Below are positions 41,826 to 52,423 of a stretch of DNA of 64,000 nucleotides, one piece after another. The translations under genes and the position numbers were made by a program. Below the pieces are notes generated by a model, which saw only the letters and a list, made by a program, of their open reading frames with translations, had not been told where the DNA came from and searched no databases. The stretch lies in contig NW_004454240.1 of the NCBI RefSeq assembly GCF_000283155.1, forward strand, positions 3,324,271-3,388,270, in the 5' to 3' direction. Every line of letters begins with the position of its first letter. Position 1 is the stretch's first letter. The DNA comes from Ceratotherium simum simum (taxonomy: Eukaryota > Chordata > Mammalia > Perissodactyla > Rhinocerotidae).

Positions 41826-42130
41826 CCTCCTTCCCCTGGTCCTCTCCATCACCCAGAGATCCAGTCATATTCAACCATTCAAGTGTCCCAGTACACAACC
41901 CAGATATGGCCACCTCCCTGCCTTTGTTGCTCCTGTTGCTAATTCTATGATCCCTTCTGCTCCCATCTCCGTGCATCCAAAGCCTGCCTACGCTTCCAGA
42001 CTCAAATGTAGCCTCTTCCTAGAAGCTTACTCTGATTTCACTCTGGCCAGAAGAAATGCCCCCATCCTCTACCATCCCAGAGCCCTTTATTCGTGAGCAA
42101 CAAAACTGTCTGTGTCCCTGGCTTACCTCC
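41826..42130 (+). mobile_element. L2 LINE, second part, diverged
   Basis: 'CAAAGCCTGCCTACGCTTCC', 'AGACTCAAATGTAGCCTCTT' and 'CTAGAAGCTTACTCTGATTT' resemble the forward L2 section after the MIR. Confidence 0.5.
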
Positions 42131-42480
42131 TCTGCTAGATGGCATGGAGGGAGAGAGGCCTGGGGGGATGGGCGGAGGGATAAATGAATACATAGCTAAT
42201 ATTGGAAAGCTCATGTGGGTAGACAGCTACCTTGGCCCCCAGGGCTTCCTGGGGGACTCACACTCTGCCCCAGGAGACACCAGCCCAGATGCCCACTCAG
42301 GCCAAGTGAGGGATGTAAGTGAAGAAATAGAATGAGTGACAGAGAGCCATGGTACAAGTAGGATGAGGAATGGCAGCTGGGGTGACAAAAAGGAGTACCA
42401 GGGGCTGGGGTGAAGTGGAGATCACGTGCCCCATCTGCAGGAGAGTGGCTCCTCAAGTACAGTAGGTTGTTGCCATGTTG
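42131..42480. other. Unannotated sequence, no gene seen
   Basis: About 350 bases with no recognised repeat or coding signal. Confidence 0.3.
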
Positions 42481-42660
42481 AAATGCAGGCTCAGGGTTGC
42501 CAGGGCTCCCACATTTTTTGAGAGGAGTAGGAAATTTGGATTTTTATATAAAATCGCCCAATTTTGCAATATTGGTGACTAATCTTAAACTTCCTAGAAA
42601 TATTCTGCAAGCTAAACAAAACACATCTCTGGACTGAGTTTGGCCTGTGGGCTGCACCCC
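42481..42660. mobile_element. Possible hAT-type DNA transposon remnant
   Basis: An AT-rich interior with 'GAGTTTGGCCTGTGGGCTGC' at its right side, which resembles the usual hAT (MER) inner terminus. The left end and target duplication are not clear. Confidence 0.35.
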
Positions 42661-42664
42661 ATTG

Positions 42665-42775
42665 GGCACTCAGCTCTGTGACAGGCACTGCTTGGCACTG
42701 CTGGACAAAGAGACACAGAGGTCACAGGGGGCTTAGATTCCCGTGGGGGAGACAGACATGTCCACAGACACTCAG
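42665..42775 (-). mobile_element. L2 LINE 3' fragment
   Basis: 'CTCTGTGACAGGCACTGCTT' then 'GGGGCTTAGATTCCCGTGGG' and 'GAGACAGACATGTCCACAGA' are reverse L2. Confidence 0.6.
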
Positions 42776-42985
42776 GGGCCGTGGCTAGAGTGGTCATGAA
42801 TATGGGCCTGGAGTCAGACAGACGTGAGTTCATGCCCTGGCTCTGCCAGGTAGTAGCTGTATGCTCCTGGGTAAGTTGCTCAACCTCTCTGAGACTCAGC
42901 TTCTGTCGGTGGGGGGAAAAAAGGTTAAAAATCTCCATCTCCCAGGATTGTCCTGACTGCCAAATGAGCTATTGCATGAGTCCTT
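42776..42985 (+). mobile_element. MIR SINE
   Basis: 'GGGCCTGGAGTCAGACAGAC', 'CTGGCTCTGCCAGGTAGTAG' and 'TGAGACTCAGCTTCTGTCGG' follow forward MIR order. Confidence 0.85.
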
Positions 42986-43325
42986 TGTCAGTCACAAGCT
43001 GTGCAGGTATGTGGGGATGTTCCAAGGGGCTGGGATTAAAGGGTTGAGGCCATGCCTGGAATGGGCTGAGGCTCTGGTGTGCATCCAGATGTGCATGTGC
43101 ATCTGGAAGCTGAATGGTAACAGCGCTCTGGGCAAAAGTGGGTGAAGGGCCCTGGCTCAGAGCTAAGTGGCAAGACACTGTCCACTGCCTGTTTCTGCCA
43201 CCATCCTGGCAGTGAGGATTTCCTGACCAGATGCTGGGACAGACGGAGATCCGGAGAGAGGAAAGTGTCTGCCTAAGATGAGGCAGATCCTAGAAACCTA
43301 GAAATTCCATCTCTACTCCACCGCC
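42986..43325. other. Unannotated sequence, no gene seen
   Basis: About 340 bases. 'GTGCATCCAGATGTGCATGT', followed by 'GCATCTGGAAGC', contains a small imperfect dyad; otherwise nothing is recognised. Confidence 0.3.
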
Positions 43326-43329
43326 ATCA

Positions 43330-43600
43330 TCCTACTACTACTAACAACCCATCCTGACACAGTGCTTACCATGTGCTAGGCACTCGTCCAAACACTTTTA
43401 CATACAGTGGCTCATTTAACCCTCCCCATGAGCCTGTGAGCTACATACCAACATTATCATCTCTAGCTAACAGATGAGGACACTGAGGCACAGAGAGCTT
43501 AAGTAACTTTCCCAAGTCAAACAGCAAGAAAATAGCAGAGCCAGGACCTGAAGCCGAGCTGTCTGACTCCCAAGTCTGCACTACTTGGATTAAACCCCTG
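43330..43600 (-). mobile_element. MIR SINE, nearly full length
   Basis: 'CAGTGCTTACCATGTGCTAG', 'CAGATGAGGACACTGAGGCA' and 'CTGACTCCCAAGTCTGCACT' give the full reverse order. Confidence 0.92.
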
Positions 43601-44030
43601 GATAAAATTCCCTCTGTTGAAAGACCTAGGGTGGTCTCTATTTTCCTGACAACATTCTGACAGACACAGTCCCCATCAGAGTGTCAGAGTGCTTCAACAT
43701 GAATAACCTTTCCTATTCTGATGGTGGCAGCCTGTGCCTGAACCCAGGCCCCCGGGAATACTATCATGTTGGGTCTCTGGGTCCTGGACTAGAATGTGCT
43801 TACCTCTCTCACATTGGTCTCTACTTCCCCTGGGCAAAGCTTGGAGGCTTTGAGAGAGAGGCTGCAAGCCAGGCAGGGAGTGAAGAGGAGGCTGAAGCTG
43901 AAGCCAAGAGCCAGGCAATCTCTGATGTGCGATGCAGAACTGGGCCAACAGGTGTGCCTGAGGTGGGCAGGGCAGGCTGAGGCCAGCCAAATTGGCAGAA
44001 GGGCCCAGTGGTTAGCCCTGTACTCTAGAG
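43601..44030. other. Unannotated sequence, no gene supported
   Basis: About 430 bases. Plus frames of 99 and 136 residues overlap with minus frames of 98 and 107 residues; none has a domain. The 136-residue frame runs into the CA tract. Confidence 0.35.
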
Positions 44031-44032
44031 AC

Positions 44033-44275
44033 CTACACACCCATCCCCACACACAGACACATGCACACACCCACCCCACTCCCATCATACACACATTCAG
44101 GCACACACACACTCACCCACCCAGCTGCAGTTACACACAGACATCAATCAATACGCACATCTCCAGGCAGACACACACAGAAGCTAGTACACACATTGTC
44201 ACCTAACGCCCATGTCCATCCAGACACACGTGTGAAAACAGAGGCACACACATGCATGAAAACCCACAGACATGC
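44033..44275 (+). repeat. Imperfect CA-rich tract
   Basis: CACACA words occur throughout with CCAC, CATAC and GACACA variants over about 240 bases. The Thr/His-rich plus frames and Cys/Val-rich minus frames here are artefacts of this tract. Confidence 0.8.
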
Positions 44276-44640
44276 GTGCACCTTCCAGGGAGGCTTGCGA
44301 GGGATTGCTCCAGCCCAGCCCACGGCACTCCTACCCCAGATCTCTCCTTTGGGGGATGAAGACAATTACTGAATGGAAAAATACCTCCAGCAAATGCCAC
44401 CCCCTTGCAGCAGCTTAGCCTCCTTTCCTGGCCTCTGCCATTCAGGGCACAGGCTGGTGTGAAAGCTCCAAGTTTCTGCTTGGAAACATGCAGGTGGGGG
44501 AGGGGATAAAACAAAAGGAACTTTAAAAAAATGAAGATAAACTTTAAAGACAGTAGCCGACCTTAAGTGTTTGTGTGAGCTTGGAGCTTGGAGCAACTCC
44601 CCCCACGTCAGAGGAATCTCTGGGCTGTGAATCAGGTGTG
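44276..44640. other. Unannotated sequence, no gene seen
   Basis: About 360 bases without a recognised repeat or gene. Confidence 0.3.
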
Positions 44641-44644
44641 TTGG

Positions 44645-44726
44645 AGCAAATATGAACTTCACCACGAAGTTGCTATGTAAACTTGGGAAGTCACTCCTGT
44701 CTCTAAGTTTGGTTTTCCTATCAGCA
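44645..44726 (+). mobile_element. MIR SINE fragment
   Basis: 'GTTGCTATGTAAACTTGGGA' followed by 'AGTCACTCCTGTCTCTAAGT' is a forward MIR centre; the next MIR begins at once. Confidence 0.5.
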
Positions 44727-44990
44727 TAGGGGTCAAGAGCACAAACTGCAGCCAGAATGCCTCAGTTTGAATTCCGGCTCCGTCTTTTACCACCTGTGAC
44801 CTTGGGCAAGTTATTTAACCTCACTGTACCTCAATTTTGTCACATGTATAAGGGGGATGATAACAATATCTATCTCATAGAATGGTCATGAGGGTCAAGT
44901 GACTTGATGCATGTAAAGTTCTGAGACTAAGTGCCTATAGCATAGCAACCACCATGCAAGTGGCAGCTATTGCTTTGCTGTTGCTGATGG
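44727..44990 (+). mobile_element. MIR SINE, nearly full length
   Basis: 'GGGGTCAAGAGCACAAACTG', 'CCTGTGACCTTGGGCAAGTT', 'GAATGGTCATGAGGGTCAAG' and 'GCATGTAAAGTTCTGAGACT' run in forward MIR order. Confidence 0.93.
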
Positions 44991-45275
44991 GGATATGAAC
45001 ATTTACTGCACAGGACTGTGGGAGGAGTATATAAGACAGTGGCTGAGCAAGGGCTCCCTGAGCCCTAATGATGAATGTGCATGTTCAGCCTCTACCTGGA
45101 CCAGCAATACTGGCTGGATTCAGAGGCTGGGATGAGGCTAGAGGGTTGGCCTGAGCAGAAAGAGCTCCATGCAACATCTTAGGGCATTCCTTGCCCTTGG
45201 GTGTGGTCAGTGGCTAGCTCAGGGCTGCCTGCCTGTCCCGGCTTTCTGCCGCCATTCCTCTGCTTGCCAGCAGTA
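44991..45275. other. Unannotated sequence, no gene seen
   Basis: About 285 bases. It has an isolated TATATAAG at 45028-45035, with no supporting promoter context. Confidence 0.3.
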
Positions 45276-45279
45276 ATGA

Positions 45280-46020
45280 CACCTCCCTGACCCTACCTAC
45301 ATGCCCAGATTTTTAGAACACACAACACCCATTTCAGCCTGTCTCCCCCTTGATCTGTTTGAGCTTGCCTCCCTGGATCACTGTGGAAGCCTCCTGACTG
45401 GTTCTCTGCTTCTGCCCTTGCCCATACAGAGTTCTCCACTGAGAAGCCTGAGACATCCTGTTACAACATAGGTGGAGACTCTCCCAAGGCTCCCCATCTC
45501 ACTCAGAGTAAAAGCTATTGTGCCTACACTGGCCTCCAAGACTTCATGTAATCCGACCCCCCAGCATCTCCAGCTACTCCCCCTTCGCTCACTGGACATC
45601 ACCACATTGAACCATGCCAGGCACGCTCCAACCTCCCAGCCATTGCACTGGCTGTTCCCTCTGCCCAGAATGATCTTTCCCCAGATATCTGCATGGCTAA
45701 TCCTCTCACCTTCTTAAGGTCTTTGCTCCAATATCATCTTCACAATGGGGCCTACCCTGACCACTTGAAGTAATTCTGCATCCAGCCCCTCACTCTGGCA
45801 TCCCCAATCCCTGTTCCTTTTCTCTTTGATTTTTCTAAAACACGTACCACCTTTTAACATACTATATAATTTATTTATTATATTATTGTTACTGTCATCT
45901 CCTCTTGCTACACTGTTAGCTCCATGAGGGAACTTGGTTTTGTTCACTGATGTATCCCAAGTGCCTAAAACTGTTCTTGGCACACGGTAGGGCCACAGTG
46001 AATCTTGTTGAATGAACACA
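45280..46020 (+). mobile_element. L2 LINE 3' portion, about 0.7 kb
   Basis: 'CTGGATCACTGTGGAAGCCT', 'CATTGCACTGGCTGTTCCCT', 'CTTAAGGTCTTTGCTCCAAT', 'CTACACTGTTAGCTCCATGA' and the 3' 'CAGTGAATCTTGTTGAATGA' give the forward order. Confidence 0.88.
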
Positions 46021-46199
46021 GCTTTTTCAAGCTCCCTTGGCTGCAGTGAGGACTGTGAGCTGGAGAGGTGAGCCTGGAGGTGGGGGCATAGTGAGGAGGT
46101 TGCTGGAGTCCTCCCTGAGGGGAGGACTTCAGGCCTGACCCAGAGCAGTGGCTGGAGAAGGCAGCACTGAGGAGAAGGTGAGATACACGAGAGCAGGAA

Positions 46200-46298
46200 C
46201 CTAGTCTCACTTGCTTGCTGATGGCTTCCCAGGGCCTGGCACAGTGCCTAGCAGAGTCCAGGCTCAGTGACTATTTGTTGAGTGAACGATTAAATGCA
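46200..46298 (+). mobile_element. L2 LINE 3' terminus
   Basis: 'CCCAGGGCCTGGCACAGTGC' followed by 'CTCAGTGACTATTTGTTGAG' and 'TGAACG' is an isolated L2 end in the same orientation as the copy to the left. Confidence 0.65.
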
Positions 46299-46980
46299 CA
46301 AGCCATTGCAATGTTTGCCAACTTGATTGGATGTGGGGGAAAAGGAATAATCCAAAGATAATACCCTCAGCTTGAGCCTGGGTAACCAAGAAAGTAAGTG
46401 AAAATGTTCCTACTTGCTGGAATCAGAAACTCAGAGAAGATTTCACACATATCACACCTTCAGACATCAGTTCAAACATCTCTTCCTCTCAAAGGTTTTT
46501 CCTGCTCCCCCATTAAACCATCTCCACCTGATTGACTCTCCCATGGCCCCCTGAACTTGGCCTTAGGAGTGCCGACCTCACTTGGATTTACTGCATCTCA
46601 GGGCCTAGAATAGTGTTGCAGGGCTTGGGCAAGCCCGCCAACTGGCTCTTCATGCTCCACCCTCCCTCTTCTCCTGTTCTCCCTTTTCCTCCGCTTTCTC
46701 TTCCTTCTCTCTTCCTACTCCTCTCCCTCCCCCATTACCCCTCCCTTCTGCCTCCTCCCCCTCCTTCTCTTTCCACTGCTTCTGCCCTACCTCCTCCCAC
46801 TCTGGTCATCATAAACTCAGTGTTCAGGGAACTTCAGCCGATGGTTTGGATTAAACCACAGAAACTGAAGGATGACCTGACCTGCAGGGCGGGGCTGGGG
46901 TAGGAAGTGGGACAATTTATACAAGAATTTGGCCCCAATTCACCCGAAATTGAAGACTCCCGGGCCTGAGCTACAGGCAC
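46299..46980. other. Unannotated sequence with pyrimidine tract
   Basis: A weak L2 resemblance at 46440-46560 and a CT-rich low-complexity tract at 46655-46800 (CTCC, CTTC and TCCC units). The 123-residue frame at 46532-46903 is a Ser/Pro/Leu reading of that tract. Confidence 0.4.
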
Positions 46981-46984
46981 TGGG

Positions 46985-47460
46985 AACTGGGTTTGGGGTT
47001 CATGAACTTCACGCCACATAAGCCACAGCCTCCCAGAAGATGCATAAACCTAGTGACACACACCACATTCCCACTACACACCAGCACCATGAAATGCAAG
47101 TCTCTGAGCATACACATCACACTTGCAGCCAAGTATGATGCAGTCCCCCATAGTACCCCCACCTCAGTGAGATAACACACCCATCATAGCATCCACCAGA
47201 CCCCATACCATTGACACAGCACAAATCACAGCCACTGCAAGAGCATACACAGGACACAGAGACACCTAATACACACACCATCCCAAAGCATGGCAGCCCT
47301 CCAACCTCTGGCACACAACACACAGAGTAAGTGCACGGCACTCACATGATGCAGTGATAGTCCAACACCTGTGTGGCACCCATCAGTTTCTGACACAGTG
47401 ACACAACACAGACTTCACCACCACCCCTACTCATACCAAACACACACACACACACGCATA
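46985..47460. repeat. Long, diffuse CA-rich region
   Basis: ACACAC, CACACC and ACCACA words recur for about 470 bases, ending in an uninterrupted CA run (47441-47454). The minus-strand Cys-rich frames here (for example 47117-47341) come from the TGTG reading. Confidence 0.65.
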
Positions 47461-48865
47461 GAAAAGAGGAAAAGAGCTCTCCTCTCCTTGCCTTTCCTCT
47501 CCTCCCCATGTCTTGGCTGCTGGGCCATGCCACGCCTGCCTTAGGACCCTGGCTCCTGAGCACAGCTGAGCTGGTAGGTGCCATTTCCTAGAAGGCCACA
47601 GATTTGGCCTCAGCTGATCAAACACATCCTATGAGGTCCACGTCTGAACTCTGGCTCCAGGGGTAACTGGTATGTGGTCCCCACCAAGGAACTGCAGACA
47701 GCAGCTGGCTGCCATGGGACACCCACAGGGAGGGGCCAACTGGACTGAGTTTTGTGGGTGGGAGCCAGGCAGGGCCCAAGCTGACTTGGGGTAAGGGGGT
47801 GTCTGGAGTTTAGGCTGCTTGTGGTGGGAAGAGCACAAGAATGCATCACTAGCAGGCGCCTAAGATAGGAGCTGAGTCATGAGGTAAGAGGAGATGCTGT
47901 GGTGGAAAGACAGGAAGATGGGTGGAGGGGAAAGAGAGGGTTGAAGGAGAATCTCTAGGCTCCTCTGGCCTGTCCTCAGGAAAATGAAAGAGGAAGGGAT
48001 TGAGAGAAGAGGCAGGAGGAACTAGAGCCAGGGATGGCATGGGGGGTTGGAAATGAGGCTTTCAAAGAAGAGTGGGAGGCTGAGGAGGGGGTAGACAGGG
48101 AACAAACAACAAAGAAAAGCACTCGGGGGCTATGTAGTCAGCCTGGGGCATGTGGCATGGGCACCCTTGCTACCCAGACGTGGTGGTGGAGAATTAGACA
48201 CTGGTCAGGAAGAAGAGGACGCAATGATGAGAGCTTAAGGTGTGAAGAAGTTGGCTATTACTATGAGAAAGAAGAGTAGGCCATTGATAAGGAAAACAAG
48301 GGGGAAGGACGTGTGGGAAAAAGAAGAAGACCATTGGTGAGGGCCATTAGGTCCCAGACACTGGGCCTATGGTCGTGCAGGCAGAGGGTACCATAAAGAT
48401 CTGCACCCCATCAGAACTCCCAACTCAGCACAAACTCAACTCTGACTTAAGGTCACCTAGAATGGCATGGCCTACAGCTTCCTGTGGCAGGTAGGGAAGG
48501 ACTGGCCAACTTCAGACACTGGTCAAATTCTGATCTCAGTAGAACCAAAAAGGAAAGAAGGCCTTTGGCCTTTGGGGTTGTCATCCGACTCAAGAAGTTC
48601 CAAGCGGTTGATTCAAACCCCATAATTGACATATTTACATGTGAGTTATGCCAAAGGACATAAATGAACACCCCCTGTCCCACTCCACCCAAGCCAAACA
48701 TGGATGGCCTCACGGCTGGGTTCCAATTCTACATCCCCAGTCACTCCTGAACCCCTGAATACTTTGGCCCTGGTATCCCCAAAGGGAAAACACCCCTGAG
48801 TTGGGCACTAACCCAGTCTCCAGGGACTAATCCTCTCCTCCGTCCCTCCCAGACTGAGCTAATAA
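47461..48865. other. Unannotated sequence, no gene supported
   Basis: About 1.4 kb. Short overlapping frames on both strands, purine-rich patches at 47880-48010 and 48050-48110; no domain, splice pattern or known repeat recognised. Confidence 0.4.
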
Positions 48866-48867
48866 AC

Positions 48868-49065
48868 CCCACATGTATCCAGCCCTTTGCATTTCCCAAA
48901 GCATGATCTCATTTGAGTATCATAACAAGCTGCAAGGCCGGCAGAGCAAGGATTATCATCCCTATTTTCAGATGAGGAAACTGAGTCCCAGAGAAGCTAA
49001 GCAATGACCAAGGTCGTACCATTAGCAATTCCTCTGACTCCAAACCCAGCACCCAGGCTGGAAGG
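48868..49065 (-). mobile_element. MIR SINE
   Basis: 'GATGAGGAAACTGAGTCCCA' is followed by 'CTAAGCAATGACCAAGGTCG', with 'AGCATGATCTCATTTGAGTA' upstream, in reverse MIR order. Confidence 0.85.
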
Positions 49066-49224
49066 GGTGCCTGCCCCTTTAACCTTATGTAGACTCTCCC
49101 AGTCTCATGAGGAACGCAGGGAGGAGGCTCAGATGCCTAGTGACATGGGAAAGGTCTGTGCCCAAGGAGCTTAGTAAGGGGATTAGGCCATGCCTACTTT
49201 CTCCCCTTCTGAAAGGGACAGTGG

Positions 49225-49470
49225 GCAGGAGGAAGAAAACGAATGCTTCTTGAACATCTACTAGGTGCCAAGTAGTATATTAGGTACCTTGCATACATTA
49301 TCTCTTAATCCTTATAAAAGTCTGGGAGGTAGGTCCTCATTTTACAGAGGGGGAAACTGTGAGGCTCAGAGAGTGACACCACTAGGTCTAAAGTCACACA
49401 GTGATTAAATAATGGAGTTAGTACTTGGCCCTGGTTATGATTCTGAAGTCCATGCTATTAGGGCAACATT
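49225..49470 (-). mobile_element. MIR SINE, nearly full length
   Basis: 'CTACTAGGTGCCAAGTAGTA', 'CATACATTATCTCTTAATCC', 'TTACAGAGGGGGAAACTGTG' and 'TCACACAGTGATTAAATAAT' follow the reverse MIR order. Confidence 0.88.
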
Positions 49471-49928
49471 CTGTGCCCCCTTCCCTTGGCATGTGACCAT
49501 TGCCTTGGTACCCATCAAGTTGCTACAGGAAGCCTGTCCCTGGTTGGCTTCAGTGAGTGGCCTTTGAAAATCAGGAAACTGAGAAGAGGTAGGGGAAATG
49601 AGAACTGTGGGGGGAGGTATGCGCTCCAAGAGTCTGTGGGAGAAAGTAGATTCATCTCGGGAACTGTGAGCAGTGTCTTTCCCTATTTCCTTCTTCTCCC
49701 TCCTTCTTAACACAGCCTGGCTGGGGGATGGGAGCCATGGCCCTGGAGGGCGGCCTCTTGGCCGACGCAGGGCTGGAGGCAGTGCCACAGAGGCCCACAT
49801 CCTGGGTCACCTCCCACTCAGAACCACAAGGAATCTGGACGAGAACGCCAACATTTCTCTAAACCACCAGAATGCATTGCCTCTTCCATTCCCAAACCTC
49901 CTCTTCTCATCTCCTTACCATTAGCTTT
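49471..49928. other. Unannotated sequence, no gene seen
   Basis: About 460 bases immediately left of the large inverted repeat. The 121-residue minus frame (49435-49800) starts outside the MIR and has no motif. Confidence 0.3.
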
Positions 49929-50417
49929 AGGCAATGATTTTCCTCATTTCCACTAAAGACAAAATAGCAAAGACTTGGCATCAGGGACTAAAGTTAGGTA
50001 TTATGAAGAGCATTCCAATGGTGAAGAATGTAATGCTTGGAAGTTACCTGAAGAAGGCTGTGGAATGTCCTACCTTTGACATGGCACAGAACAAGAGAGA
50101 AACTGCAGGTTTCGGTAGACAAATCCACCTCCTTTCCCTGCCTCGCAAGCCAAAGAACCAATTCCTGAAGTTGGTCCTGACCTGCAGAGATTATCATGTC
50201 CATTCCCCTGCCTTTAGGCATGATTCATGCAGGTCAATGGGGATCTCTCTCTTGTTCTGTGCCATCTCAAAGGTAGGACATTCCACAGCCTTCTTCAGGT
50301 AACTTCCAAGCATTACATTCTTCACCATTGGAATGCTCTTAATAATACCTAACTTTAGTCCCTGATGCCAAGTCTTTACTATTTTGTCTTTAGTGGAAAT
50401 GAGGAAAATCATTGCCT
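49929..50417. repeat. 489-bp inverted repeat with 172-nt arms
   Basis: The left arm (49929-50100) and right arm (50246-50417) are reverse complements of equal length, without indels and with three mismatches (left bases at 49968, 50005 and 50080), about 98% identical. The spacer is 145 nt. The outer ends are AGGCAATGATTTTCC and its complement. The spacer holds GACCTGCA/TGCAGGTC and TGCCTTTAGGCA, which add nested short stems. The mirrored frames 'MIFLISTKDKIAKTWHQGLK' and 'MIFLISTKDKIVKTWHQGLK' are one arm read twice, not two proteins. No target duplication is obvious. It could be a DNA transposon with long TIRs, a recent inverted duplication or a hairpin RNA source. Confidence 0.95.
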
Positions 50418-50632
50418 GAATTATGACTCTCCCAACAACAAATGAGACCAGGAGACCCAGCTACTCTTCTGGAGACCAATAGCTGCACAGTATCTTTGTT
50501 GGTTGGCCCAATTTTCTAATTCCTCAGAAACAGTGAAGGATGGAAAGTAAAGTAAAGCTAAGATGGAGAGTATTGGAAGAAAAGTCAGGAATAATATAGA
50601 AAATAATGACCTATTAGATTCTTGGCTATCAT
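50418..50632. other. Unannotated sequence, no gene seen
   Basis: A short AT-rich interval between the inverted repeat and the trinucleotide array, with no recognised feature. Confidence 0.3.
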
Positions 50633-50633
50633 A

Positions 50634-51258
50634 ATTGTCATCACCATCACCATCATCAATTGCTCCAGTCTTCATCACCATCACCATTACCACTGCCACC
50701 ACCAACTCCATCCCCATTGCCATTTTTATTGCTATCACAACCATCAACATCACCATCCTCACCATCACCTATACTACCTCTATCACAATCACTGCCTCCA
50801 CCATTACTCTCAACATCACTAACACCTTCATCAATCACCACCATCACCACCTCTAATATCACAAGTACCACATCTACCATCAGCACCACCACCATTACTA
50901 CCCCTACATTACTATCTCCACTTCCATCATCGTCACTACGATTACCACCTCAACCATCATCATCACCCTCAGCTTCTTCCTCGCCACCATTTCTATCTCT
51001 AACATAACCATCATCAACTCCACCATCGTTATCACCTTCATCATTATCACTACCTCTTTCACCATTACCAAGTCCATTAACACCATTGCCATTACCACAT
51101 GTGCCATCACCATCATTACTTCTATCATTGCCACCTTTATTGTCATTATCACCATTAACTTCATCACCACCATCACCTTCGATGCTATTAACACCTTCAT
51201 TACCACCATTGACACTGTCACTATCTTCATTGGCAATACTATTATGATCACCACTATC
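50634..51258 (+). repeat. Degenerate CAN (CAT/CAC/CCA) trinucleotide array
   Basis: About 625 bases in which ATC, ACC, CAC and CAT triplets recur, as in TCATCACCATCACCATCATC at the start, with a persistent three-base period and few guanines. The period keeps several frames open on both strands (73-158 codons; His/Thr/Ser/Pro or Met/Val/Asp-rich). These are artefacts. No known gene is apparent. Confidence 0.9.
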
Positions 51259-51259
51259 A

Positions 51260-52160
51260 TTTTTATCATTACTGAAATGTATTGTTGTCGTCTCGGCCTT
51301 CAAGGGCCCACAGACAATTGATATGTACTCAGGCAGAAAGTAAAGAGGATGAGGGCAGAGACCAAAAGTGGGAATTTGGAGGTCCCCTGATGTCCATCTC
51401 AACTGTGGCCAAAGATGTCTCCCCATTCAGGGGTGCAGGTCTATCCTGGAGAGTGCAGGCAAGTGGGACAGGACTTCAGACATACACTAGCAGATGGTAA
51501 GGGCAGCCAGCCACTGACTCCCAGAGTACATGGCAGATCAGCCTCAGCTGAGCCTCAGAAGTGACTAGGGGCCATGCCAGGCTAGACGGTGCCCTGAGAG
51601 ACAGAAGCCAAAGGAGAGGGCACAGGAGTATGCTGAAAATGCCATGGAGGGGAGCTAGGGAGCTGTAGGGTATCTGATTCCTAGAGGAGTCCCTGGTTGA
51701 GGAGCATCTCTTCCACATATCCAGGTGTCCCTGGATCACCCTGGAGTTTTGGTCACCTCCATGTTTTCAACTGCAAGCCCAGTCACTGGAGCATGGAACA
51801 GCCTTAGAACCAGCCCCCACGATTCACTGAGAGGCTGCAATGCCTGGCTTAAAGGAGACTCTGCCAAGCCCAGAGAGAGGGAGGAGGTGGCTTTCCCAGT
51901 GCCACTGCCTTCCTCTTCCTTTCCCTCCCCTCCAGAGCCCCCTGTTCTCTGCCTCCCTCTCAGACTCCCCTCTTCTTCCAACCTCTTCTCCTAGGACCCA
52001 CTGCAAACTTGCCACCCTTCCCAGTCTCCTCTCCAGCCTGCCTCCCAGTATCTGCTCCCTGGCTCCCTGTTGTCTCTTCCCCACCTCCCCAGCTCTCTCC
52101 TCACTTCGCTTGGGCAGGCAGGGCTTTAAAATTGCTTGGGTGAGAGCCATGGAGGGTCTT
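51260..52160. other. Unannotated sequence, no gene supported
   Basis: About 900 bases. It includes a CT-rich patch (51895-52090) that gives Pro/Ser/Leu frames on plus (52 kb) and Gly/Arg/Glu frames on minus. Confidence 0.4.
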
Positions 52161-52195
52161 GGGAGAGGCCATTTATTTTTCTTTTCTTTCTTCTT

Positions 52196-52423
52196 TTTTT
52201 TTTGTGAGGAAGATTAGCCCTGAGCTAACATCCATTGCCAAGCCTTCTCTTTTTGCAGAGGAAGACTGACCCTGGGCTAACATCCATCTGCTTTATATGA
52301 GATGTCACCACAGCATGGCTTGATAACTGGTGTGTCGGTCTGCGCCTGGGATCCAAACCTGCGAACCCCAGGCTGCTGAATCGGAGCATGCAAACTTAAC
52401 CGCTATGCCACTGGGCCAGCCCC
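52196..52423 (-). mobile_element. ERE SINE
   Basis: A T-run at the left (about 52190-52203), 'GTGAGGAAGATTAGCCCTGA', 'GAGGAAGACTGACCCTGGGC', 'GGGATCCAAACCTGCGAACC' and the head 'GGGCCAGCCCC' at the right. Same subfamily as the 28.3 kb copy. The flanks (GGCCATTTAT, left; GACCATTTCT, right) give only an imperfect target duplication. Confidence 0.92.

Noticed and set aside
44033..44275. Regularly spaced CA repeats considered as a CRISPR-like array
   Set aside because: No constant repeat unit or spacer length; a eukaryotic microsatellite region.
43796..44372. Thr/His-rich frames and opposing Cys/Val-rich frames
   Set aside because: Artefacts of the CA-rich tract at 44033-44275.
45028..45035. 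TATATAAG as a TATA box
   Set aside because: A single eight-base match, without initiator, CpG-rich context or downstream gene, directly after a MIR.
46971..47341. Cys-rich minus-strand frames resembling small secreted proteins
   Set aside because: They translate TGTG-rich DNA; no signal peptide followed by ordered cysteine pattern, and no mature domain.
49934..50412. Two similar 'MIFLISTKDK' proteins on opposite strands
   Set aside because: They are the same DNA arm of the 489-bp inverted repeat read from both ends; no homology to a known protein and no conserved stop or start context.
50635..51426. Several frames of 66-158 codons, His/Thr/Ser-rich or Met/Val/Asp-rich
   Set aside because: Produced by the three-base period of the CAN array; open on both strands at once.
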